The position numbers were made by a program, and so were the translations under genes. Shown one piece after another: positions 58,005-64,000 of a stretch of DNA of 64,000 nt. Source of the DNA: Stutzerimonas stutzeri (GTDB taxonomy: Bacteria > Pseudomonadota > Gammaproteobacteria > Pseudomonadales > Pseudomonadaceae); the NCBI RefSeq assembly GCF_009789555.1, contig NZ_CP046902.1, positions 2,682,001 through 2,746,000 on the forward strand, read 5' to 3'. The first letter of the stretch is position 1. Every line of letters starts with the position of its first letter. The notes under the pieces were generated by a model. It made no database searches and was not told the origin of the DNA. It saw only the letters and a list, made by a program, of their open reading frames with translations.

Positions 58005-60377
58005 TTGGTAGAGTACGTAGTTTCCCTCGATAAGCTCGGCAATCATGATGTTGAGCGTGTAGGGGGCAAGAACGCCTCCCTGGGCGAGATGATCAGCAAC
58101 CTCGCAGGTGCGGGTGTTTCGGTACCAGGCGGTTTCGCCACGACAGCTCAGGCCTATCGTGATTTCATGGAGCTCAGCGGTCTCAACGAGCAGATCCATG
58201 CGCTTCTCGATGCATTGGATGTCGATGACGTGAACGCGCTGGCCAAGGCGGGCGCGCAGATCCGGGGCTGGGTGATGGAGGCTGAATTCCCGCCGCAGCT
58301 CGATGCCGATATCCGCACCGCATTCGCGGAAATGGCCGGCGGCAACGAAAACATGGCGGTAGCGGTTCGCTCGTCCGCCACCGCCGAGGACCTGCCGGAT
58401 GCTTCCTTCGCTGGCCAGCAAGAGACCTTCCTCAACATTCGCGGTGTGGACAATGTGATCCGCGCCACCAAGGAAGTGTTCGCATCGCTGTTCAACGATC
58501 GCGCCATTGCCTATCGCGTACACCAGGGCTTTGATCACAAGCTGGTCGCCCTGTCCGCGGGTGTGCAACGCATGGTGCGTTCCGAGACCGGCACCGCCGG
58601 GGTGATGTTTACCCTGGACACCGAATCCGGCTTCCGTGACGTTGTGTTCATCACGGGCGCCTACGGGCTCGGCGAAACCGTTGTGCAGGGTGCGGTCAAC
58701 CCCGACGAGTTCTACGTCCACAAGCACACCCTGGAAGCCGGCCGTCCTGCCATCCTGCGTCGCAACCTGGGCAGCAAGGCGATCAAAATGGTCTACGGCG
58801 AAGAAGCCAGCGCCGGCAAATCGGTGAAGACTGTCGAGGTCGATCAGGCCGACCGCATGCGCTTCTGCCTGACCGACGCCGAAGTCGCCAACCTTGCTCG
58901 CCAGGCAATGACCATCGAGAAGCACTACGGTCGCCCGATGGACATCGAGTGGGCCAAAGACGGCGACGACAACCAGCTGTACATCGTTCAGGCGCGACCG
59001 GAAACCGTGAAGAGCCGTAGCAGCGCCAACGTCATGGAGCGCTACCTGCTCAAGGAAAAGGGCACCGTCCTGGTCGAAGGCCGCGCCATCGGGCAGCGCA
59101 TCGGTGCCGGCCCGGTCAAGATCATTCACGACGTGTCCGAGATGGACAAGGTTCAGCCAGGCGACGTACTGGTGTCCGACATGACCGACCCGGACTGGGA
59201 ACCGGTGATGAAGCGTGCCAGCGCCATCGTGACCAACCGTGGCGGCCGTACCTGCCACGCGGCCATCATCGCTCGTGAACTGGGCATTCCCGCCGTCGTC
59301 GGCTGCGGCAACGCCACCGAGCTGCTACAGGATGGCCAGCGCGTCACCGTGACCTGCGCCGAAGGCGACACCGGTCTGATCTTCGAAGGCGAGCTGGGCT
59401 TCGACATCCGCCAGAATTCCATCGATGCCATGCCGGAGTTGCCGTTCAAGATCATGATGAACGTTGGCAACCCGGACCGCGCGTTCGATTTTGCCCAGTT
59501 GCCGAATGAGGGCGTGGGGCTTGCTCGTCTCGAGTTCATCATCAACCGCATGATCGGCGTGCACCCCAAGGCATTGCTGAATTTCGACGGTTTGCCGGCG
59601 GACATCAAGGCCAGCGTCGAAAAGCGTATCGCGGGATACGGTGACCCGGTCGATTTCTACGTCGAGAAGCTGGTCGAAGGTGTCAGCACGCTGGCGGCCG
59701 CATTCTGGCCCAAGAAGGTCATCGTGCGTCTGTCGGACTTCAAGTCCAACGAATACGCGAACCTGATCGGCGGCAAGCTCTACGAGCCGGAAGAAGAGAA
59801 CCCGATGCTCGGCTTCCGTGGCGCTTCGCGCTATATCAGCGAGTCCTTCCGCGACTGTTTCGAACTCGAATGCCGCGCCATGCGCAAGGTTCGCGATGAG
59901 ATGGGCCTGACCAACGTCGAGCTGATGGTGCCTTTCGTGCGTACACTCGGCGAGGCGTCGCAGGTCATCGATATTCTCGGACAGTTCGGCCTCAAGCGCG
60001 GTGAGAACGGTCTGCGCATCATCATGATGTGCGAACTTCCGTCCAACGCCCTGTTGGCCGATGAGTTCCTCGAGTTCTTCGATGGTTTCTCCATCGGCTC
60101 CAACGACATGACACAGCTGGCGCTCGGGCTGGACCGCGATTCCGGCATCATCGCCCACCTGTTCGATGAGCGTAATCCTGCTGTCAAGAAGCTGTTGGCG
60201 AGCGCCATTCAGGCGTGCAACAAGGCGGGCAAGTACATCGGTATCTGCGGCCAGGGACCCTCGGATCATCCTGATCTGGCCAAGTGGCTGATGGAGCAGG
60301 GGATCGAGAGTGTCTCGCTGAACCCCGATTCGGTACTGGACACCTGGTTCTTCCTGGCGGACGCCGAAATCAAATAA
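58005..60377 (+). CDS. ppsA: Phosphoenolpyruvate synthase
   Basis: PpsA converts pyruvate and ATP to phosphoenolpyruvate, AMP and Pi for gluconeogenesis. The 790-residue protein starts at TTG 58005, with GGAG 8 nt upstream, and gives the known N-terminus (VEYVVSLDKLGNHDVE). It has an N-terminal ATP-binding domain and the swivelling His domain (GGRTCHAAIIARELGIPAV, catalytic His418). The preceding threonine in that motif is the site regulated by PpsR. A C-terminal PEP-binding barrel (SIGSNDMTQLALGLDRDS) completes it. Confidence 0.97.
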   Translation: MVEYVVSLDKLGNHDVERVGGKNASLGEMISNLAGAGVSVPGGFATTAQAYRDFMELSGLNEQIHALLDALDVDDVNALAKAGAQIRGWVMEAEFPPQLDADIRTAFAEMAGGNENMAVAVRSSATAEDLPDASFAGQQETFLNIRGVDNVIRATKEVFASLFNDRAIAYRVHQGFDHKLVALSAGVQRMVRSETGTAGVMFTLDTESGFRDVVFITGAYGLGETVVQGAVNPDEFYVHKHTLEAGRPAILRRNLGSKAIKMVYGEEASAGKSVKTVEVDQADRMRFCLTDAEVANLARQAMTIEKHYGRPMDIEWAKDGDDNQLYIVQARPETVKSRSSANVMERYLLKEKGTVLVEGRAIGQRIGAGPVKIIHDVSEMDKVQPGDVLVSDMTDPDWEPVMKRASAIVTNRGGRTCHAAIIARELGIPAVVGCGNATELLQDGQRVTVTCAEGDTGLIFEGELGFDIRQNSIDAMPELPFKIMMNVGNPDRAFDFAQLPNEGVGLARLEFIINRMIGVHPKALLNFDGLPADIKASVEKRIAGYGDPVDFYVEKLVEGVSTLAAAFWPKKVIVRLSDFKSNEYANLIGGKLYEPEEENPMLGFRGASRYISESFRDCFELECRAMRKVRDEMGLTNVELMVPFVRTLGEASQVIDILGQFGLKRGENGLRIIMMCELPSNALLADEFLEFFDGFSIGSNDMTQLALGLDRDSGIIAHLFDERNPAVKKLLASAIQACNKAGKYIGICGQGPSDHPDLAKWLMEQGIESVSLNPDSVLDTWFFLADAEIK

Positions 60378-60387
60378 TCGCAGGTTG

Positions 60388-60412
60388 AAAAAGGGCGGTC
60401 TCCGCCCTTTTT
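60388..60412 (+). terminator. Rho-independent terminator of ppsA
   Basis: An 11-bp stem AAAAAGGGCGG / CCGCCCTTTTT with a TCT loop ends in a T run, 11 nt after the ppsA stop. Confidence 0.94.
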
Positions 60413-60593
60413 CATGCGCCGCGAGAGCGCGATTGCATCGCCTGGCTGCGTTGCAGCGGAGCTCCGGCGGTGCGAATGCGATATGGTGGGCAGCGAGCCA
60501 GGCGCTGGGCCCTGTGGTGCGGCGAGGCGCTATCCGTCGATGGAGATGGTCAGTGCCAGGGCCCGGTGCGATTCCTCTTCAAGGAGATTTCCC

Positions 60594-61082
60594 ATGCAAT
60601 ACGTCACTCCCGATCTGTGCGACGCCTACCCTGAGCTGGTGCAGGTGGTAGAGCCTATCTTCAGTAATTTTGGCGGACGCGACTCCTTTGGCGGGCAGAT
60701 CGTGACGATCAAGTGCTTCGAAGACAATTCGCGGGTCAAGGAACAGGTGGATGTCGAGGGTACCGGTAAAGTGTTGGTGGTCGATGGCGGTGGCTCGCTA
60801 CGGCGTGCACTGCTCGGCGACATGCTGGCAGAAAAGGCCGCCCGTAACGGCTGGGAAGGATTGATCATCTACGGGTGTATCCGTGATGTCGATGTGATCG
60901 CCCAGACCGAGCTCGGCGTACAGGCGCTGGCCACTCACCCGATGAAGACCGACAAGCGTGGCATTGGCGACCTCAACGTGCCGGTGACGTTCTGTGGGGT
61001 CACGTTCCGTCCTGGCGAATACCTGTATGCCGATAACAACGGTATCGTCGTCTCGCCCGAAGCATTGAAGATGCCCGGCTGA
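60594..61082 (+). CDS. rraA: Regulator of RNase E activity RraA
   Basis: RraA is a small ring-forming protein that binds and inhibits the RNase E degradosome. The 162-residue protein begins MQYVTPDLCDAYPELVQVVE and has the Gly-rich LVVDGGGSLRRALLGD loop typical of the RraA fold. AAGGAG at 60581-60586 is 7 nt ahead of ATG 60594. RraA-like proteins can also act as aldolases, but the closeness to E. coli RraA in length and motif favours the RNase E role. Terminators on both sides make it a separate unit. Confidence 0.93.
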   Translation: MQYVTPDLCDAYPELVQVVEPIFSNFGGRDSFGGQIVTIKCFEDNSRVKEQVDVEGTGKVLVVDGGGSLRRALLGDMLAEKAARNGWEGLIIYGCIRDVDVIAQTELGVQALATHPMKTDKRGIGDLNVPVTFCGVTFRPGEYLYADNNGIVVSPEALKMPG

Positions 61083-61101
61083 GCACGGCGTCCGGTCACC
61101 C

Positions 61102-61124
61102 GAGCCCGGCTATGCCGGGCTTTT
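61102..61124 (+). terminator. Terminator between rraA and cmaX
   Basis: AGCCCGGC / GCCGGGCT with a TAT loop is followed by TTTTG. The stem is 8 bp and GC-rich. It ends 24 nt before the cmaX start. Confidence 0.8.
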
Positions 61125-61147
61125 GCAATTTGATGGGGAACACGATT

Positions 61148-62140
61148 TTGTCTGAGGATTCGGGCCATTCGGGGCTCTTGCACGCGCTGGTGCTGGATGG
61201 GAAGGGTGGCGCGCGCCAGGTTGCCTACGCGGACGTTCCCTCGCTGGAACTGGCCGAGGCAGAAAGCCTTTGGCTTCACTGGGATCGCAGCCAAAGGCCG
61301 GCACAGACCTGGCTACGCAAGCGAAGTGGGTTGAGCGAATTCATCTGCGACGTGCTGCTGGAAGAAAACACCCGGCCGCGCCTGCTGGCCTTGCCTGGGG
61401 ACGAGTTGCTGCTGTTCCTGCGTGGCGTCAACCTTAACCCCGACGCCGAGCCGGAGGACATGGTTTCGCTGCGGGTGTTTGCCGATGCGCGACGGGTCAT
61501 CTCGCTGCGCCTGCGTCCGCTGCGATCCACCGAAGTGGTGCTCGAGCAACTGCGAGCCGGTATCGGACCGAAGACCTCATCCGAAATCCTGCTCGGTCTG
61601 GCCGATGCGCTGACCGACCGGGTCGATGACCTGGTGGCGGTGCTGACCGAGAAGCTGGACGAAGAAGAAGAGCGGATCGAGACGGATGAACGCTACACAC
61701 CGCCTCAGGACAGGATGCTCTCGCTGCGCCGGCAAGCGGCGAGCCTGCGACGCTTTCTGCTGCCACAACGCGAAATTTACGCGCAGCTCACGCGCAATCG
61801 CTTGCCCTGGTTCGTCGATGACGATACGGACTACTGGAACGAGCTGAGCAACCGTCTGATTCGCTACCTCGAGGAGCTTGACCTGGTGCGTGAGCGAGTC
61901 AATCTGGTGCTCGAGGCAGAAGAAAGGCGAATGCGCGAGCGGATGAACAGAACCATGTATCTACTCGGCATCATCACCGGTTTTTTCCTTCCGATGAGTT
62001 TCCTGACCGGTTTGCTCGGCATCAATGTGGGCGGTATCCCGGGATCGGAGAACCCATACGGGTTCGCGTTGGCCTGCGCCGTCATCGCGGGGGTGGCCGG
62101 CTTTCAGTGGTGGATATTCCGGCGCCTGAAGTGGGTGTGA
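61148..62140 (+). CDS. cmaX: CorA/ZntB-family divalent cation transporter CmaX
   Basis: CmaX is an inner membrane protein of the CorA superfamily, in the conserved cluster upstream of sigX. The 330-residue protein has a long cytoplasmic domain and two C-terminal helices. The pore motif is GINVGGIPG, the GxN variant seen in ZntB and not the GMN of CorA. This suggests transport of zinc or another cation, or export. The start at TTG 61148 is supported by GGGGAA 7 nt upstream. In-frame ATGs at 61112 and 61133 overlap the terminator or lack a Shine-Dalgarno. Confidence 0.88.
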   Translation: MSEDSGHSGLLHALVLDGKGGARQVAYADVPSLELAEAESLWLHWDRSQRPAQTWLRKRSGLSEFICDVLLEENTRPRLLALPGDELLLFLRGVNLNPDAEPEDMVSLRVFADARRVISLRLRPLRSTEVVLEQLRAGIGPKTSSEILLGLADALTDRVDDLVAVLTEKLDEEEERIETDERYTPPQDRMLSLRRQAASLRRFLLPQREIYAQLTRNRLPWFVDDDTDYWNELSNRLIRYLEELDLVRERVNLVLEAEERRMRERMNRTMYLLGIITGFFLPMSFLTGLLGINVGGIPGSENPYGFALACAVIAGVAGFQWWIFRRLKWV

Positions 62141-62141
62141 A

Positions 62142-62170
62142 TGTGACTCGTCACACGGTCGGGCCGTCTA
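62142..62170 (+). promoter_or_regulatory. ECF-type promoter upstream of crfX (candidate SigX autoregulation)
   Basis: TGTGAC (62142-62147) and CGTCTA (62165-62170) are spaced by 17 nt, the form of ECF sigma-factor promoters (AC-containing -35, CGTC -10). A 14-bp inverted repeat TGTGAC-TC-GTCACA (62142-62155) overlaps the -35. It is followed by crfX-cmpX-sigX, so SigX or another ECF factor could drive its own cluster. Confidence 0.55.
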
Positions 62171-62194
62171 GAGCAGACTGTTAGCGAGGTAACC

Positions 62195-62440
62195 ATGCGC
62201 GATCCTTTCGAAGAATCCTTGCGGGACATGCTCAACGCGCAACCGGCGCGTGACGACGATGCCTGCCTGGACCGCGTACTGAAGACGGCCAACCGTCAGG
62301 TTGGTGCCGGCGATCTGTTCGGCCTGATGGGGCATTGGCTCCAGACCGTGCTGATCGCCTTCAGCAGCGGGGCGCCGCACGCGTCGGCGGTCACGCGTCG
62401 TCGTTCCTCCTCCCACTCTTCTTTCGATAAGGCTGATTGA
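62195..62440 (+). CDS. crfX: Small protein CrfX
   Basis: This 81-residue protein is at the position of CrfX in the cmaX-crfX-cmpX-sigX cluster. It has an acidic N-terminal half (DPFEESLRDMLNAQPARDDD), a short hydrophobic stretch (LFGLMGHWLQTVLIAF) and a Ser/Arg-rich tail. No enzymatic motif is present. The stop lies 2 nt before the cmpX start. Its function is unknown; the location suggests a part in the SigX envelope-stress response. Confidence 0.85.
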   Translation: MRDPFEESLRDMLNAQPARDDDACLDRVLKTANRQVGAGDLFGLMGHWLQTVLIAFSSGAPHASAVTRRRSSSHSSFDKAD

Positions 62441-62442
62441 TC

Positions 62443-63273
62443 ATGGAATTGGATCCCTGGAGCCAGAGTCTGCTGGGTGCGATGAGCGCACTCTGGGCGC
62501 CTATCGCGGCGTTCATACCGCGGCTGTTCGGTGCGTTGCTGGTCGTGGTCGTTGGCTTCGTCGTTGCCAAACTGCTCGATACGCTGCTCTCCAAGCTCCT
62601 GGCCAAGATTGGCCTGGACCGGCTGGTCGCCGGAACCGGTGTGACCAAGTTGCTCGGGCGTGGAGGCATTCGCTTACCGGTATCGGCCTTGATCGGCAAG
62701 ATCGTCTATTGGTTCGTGTTGTTGGTGTTTCTGGTCTCGGCCGCCGAATCGCTCGGTCTGGCCCGCGTATCGGCGACGCTCGACATGCTGGCGCTGTATG
62801 TGCCCAAGGTGTTCGGGGCGGCGCTGATCCTGCTCGTAGGGGTCCTGCTGGCCCAGTTGGTCAATGGCCTGGTTCGCGGCGCCGCTGAAGGTGTCGGGCT
62901 CGACTACGCCAGCGGCCTGGGGCGGATTGCCCAGGGCCTGGTGATCATCATTATCATCTCGGTCGCTATCGGCCAGCTCGAGGTCAAGACCGAGCTGCTC
63001 AACTACGTGATCGCCATTGCACTGATCTCCGTCGGGTTGGCGGTTGCGCTGGCCCTGGGGCTCGGTAGCCGCGAACTGGTCAGTCAGATTCTCGCCGGCA
63101 TCTATGTGCGTGAGCTTTACGAGGTCGGCCAGCAGGTACGCCTCGACGGGCTGCAGCTCGAGGGCACCATCGAAGAGATCGGCACAGCCAAGACCCTGCT
63201 GCTCACCGAAGACGGCGAGCTGGTCTCGATTGCGAACCGAGTACTGCTCGAACAGCGCGTGGGCAGCCGTTAG
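62443..63273 (+). CDS. cmpX: MscS-like conserved membrane protein CmpX
   Basis: This 276-residue inner membrane protein has about five helices (near residues 15-45, 80-100, 108-130, 160-180 and 185-210). A small cytoplasmic beta domain (IYVRELYEVGQQVRLDGLQLEGTIEEIGTAKTLL) of the mechanosensitive-channel type follows. It belongs to the TM-helix/MscS superfamily and lies directly upstream of sigX. It may sense membrane tension and influence SigX activity. ATG 62443 follows crfX with a 2-nt gap, so translation is coupled. Confidence 0.88.
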   Translation: MELDPWSQSLLGAMSALWAPIAAFIPRLFGALLVVVVGFVVAKLLDTLLSKLLAKIGLDRLVAGTGVTKLLGRGGIRLPVSALIGKIVYWFVLLVFLVSAAESLGLARVSATLDMLALYVPKVFGAALILLVGVLLAQLVNGLVRGAAEGVGLDYASGLGRIAQGLVIIIIISVAIGQLEVKTELLNYVIAIALISVGLAVALALGLGSRELVSQILAGIYVRELYEVGQQVRLDGLQLEGTIEEIGTAKTLLLTEDGELVSIANRVLLEQRVGSR

Positions 63274-63354
63274 GCCCGGAATCTGTTAAAGTGCGCCGCC
63301 TCTTTTGCGGGTTGCCCTGCATAGCGGCCACGACTTTTGCCGGTTCGAAGCGTT

Positions 63355-63945
63355 TTGACTAAAGCCCATCCGCCTACCATGAGCTACGACCCCCGCCAGC
63401 TTTCCGATGAGGAGCTGGTGCAGCGTGCCCATGCGGAACTGTTTCATATAACGCGCGCCTATGAAGAGCTGATGCGGCGCTATCAGCGGACGCTGTTTAA
63501 TGTGTGCGCGCGCTATTTGGGAAACGACCGAGACGCAGATGACGTGTGTCAAGAAGTGATGCTCAAGGTTTTGTATGGTTTGAAGAACTTCGAAGGCAAG
63601 TCGAAGTTCAAGACATGGCTATACAGCATCACCTACAACGAATGTATTACTCAGTATCGGAAAGAGCGGCGCAAGCGCAGGTTACTTGATGCGCTGAGTC
63701 TCGATCCGGTCGAGGAAGCATCAGAAGAAAAAGCACCGAACGTGGAGGAAAAGGCGGGCCTAGACAAGTGGTTGGTCCATGTGAACCAGATCGATCGGGA
63801 AATTCTGGTGCTGCGCTTTGTCGCGGAGCTGGAATTCCAGGAGATCGCCGATATCATGCACATGGGTCTAAGCGCAACGAAGATGCGATACAAGCGCGCA
63901 TTGGATAAACTACGTGAGAAATTTTCGGGAATCGTTGAAACTTAA
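63355..63945 (+). CDS. sigX: ECF sigma factor SigX
   Basis: SigX is an extracytoplasmic function sigma factor controlling oprF and envelope, fatty-acid and biofilm genes in pseudomonads. It has region 2 (YEELMRRYQRTLFNVCARYL through KFKTWLYSITYNECI) and region 4 (LEFQEIADIMHMGLSATKMR). TTG 63355 gives 196 residues and an N-terminus (TKAHPPTMSYDP) that aligns without gap to the P. aeruginosa protein as I recall it. ATG 63379 is the alternative (188 residues). No anti-sigma gene follows. Confidence 0.94.
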   Translation: MTKAHPPTMSYDPRQLSDEELVQRAHAELFHITRAYEELMRRYQRTLFNVCARYLGNDRDADDVCQEVMLKVLYGLKNFEGKSKFKTWLYSITYNECITQYRKERRKRRLLDALSLDPVEEASEEKAPNVEEKAGLDKWLVHVNQIDREILVLRFVAELEFQEIADIMHMGLSATKMRYKRALDKLREKFSGIVET

Positions 63946-64000
63946 TGGCAACAAGCTGTCTTAGTGATAGCGAACAGCTTTGGCTTAGAGACAGCCGGTT
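63946..64000 (+). other. Start of the sigX-oprF intergenic region (cut by window edge)
   Basis: The 55 bases after sigX include GCTGTCT (63955-63961) and AGACAGC (63989-63995), an exact 7-bp inverted repeat around a 27-nt interval. This could form a hairpin after sigX or be a regulator site for the next gene. By synteny the next gene should be oprF, but it is not in the window. Confidence 0.4.

Noticed and set aside
57930..59258. 442-codon minus-strand frame inside ppsA
   Set aside because: Antisense to a clear PEP synthase; composition bias (His/Val/Gly rich) is typical of shadow frames.
1..64000. Mobile elements, defence islands, toxin-antitoxin pairs or CRISPR arrays
   Set aside because: No transposase, integrase, recombinase, repeat array or antitoxin-like pair was found; gene order appears to be core chromosome throughout.

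Overview
The window is high-GC, gene-dense chromosomal DNA from a Pseudomonas-type gammaproteobacterium. Gene content and order (fabA-fabB, gpsA, selD-mnmH, lipase-foldase, L,D-transpeptidase next to oprI, cysB/cysH/thrH/pabB, prpR-prpB-prpC-acnD-prpF, ppsR/ppsA, rraA-cmaX-crfX-cmpX-sigX) match what I know of Pseudomonas aeruginosa and the P. stutzeri (Stutzerimonas) group. The P. stutzeri group is my best guess, from memory of synteny and not from a search. I see no rRNA, tRNA, insertion sequence, prophage or CRISPR array.

Layout. 1-5.7 kb: tail of a membrane protein, two adjacent hotdog thioesterases, a membrane-anchored protein of unknown function, htpG with a near-perfect heat-shock promoter, and an exported amidohydrolase. 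5.8-9.1 kb: a chemoreceptor behind a flagellar sigma-28 promoter, and the Na+/Ser-Thr symporter sstT. 9.1-13.1 kb: fabB/fabA, divergent from gpsA-DUF4389-sixA. 13.1-18.5 kb: a YdiI-like thioesterase, two alpha/beta hydrolases, a DUF4892 protein, an AI-2E/PerM family membrane protein and a patatin-like phospholipase. 18.7-26.9 kb: selD-mnmH (selenium in tRNA), a small lipoprotein, a flavin reductase, the moxR-DUF58-tgpA operon and a TesB-like thioesterase.

27-33.8 kb: a second chemoreceptor, tatD, an MltF-like lytic transglycosylase, lipase lipA with its foldase lifO behind a sigma-54 promoter, and greB. 33.8-39.3 kb: ybbA/ybbP ABC genes divergent from tesA, a small Cys-containing protein, an L,D-transpeptidase and oprI. 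39.7-46.7 kb: a small acetyltransferase, a class I DAHP synthase, a PanE-like reductase, cysB, cysH (APS reductase type), thrH and pabB. 46.8-49.8 kb: a tight three-gene operon with a RimK-like ATP-grasp ligase, a 7TM protein with a transglutaminase-like domain, and an exported retropepsin-like protease. This is the least understood system in the window.

50-57 kb: the complete methylcitrate (propionate) operon with its GntR regulator. 57-60.4 kb: ppsR divergent from ppsA. 60.6-64 kb: rraA and the cell-envelope stress cluster cmaX-crfX-cmpX-sigX. The window ends where oprF would be expected.

Several themes recur. Envelope maintenance is prominent (transpeptidase/OprI, lytic transglycosylase, TgpA, YbbAP-TesA, SigX/CmpX). 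So is acyl-CoA and fatty-acid handling (four thioesterase-fold genes besides tesA, fabAB, propionate catabolism). Alternative sigma factor promoters are readable directly for htpG (sigma-32), a chemoreceptor (sigma-28), lipA (sigma-54) and crfX (ECF type). Many genes begin with TTG or GTG; those starts were set from Shine-Dalgarno spacing or from family length.
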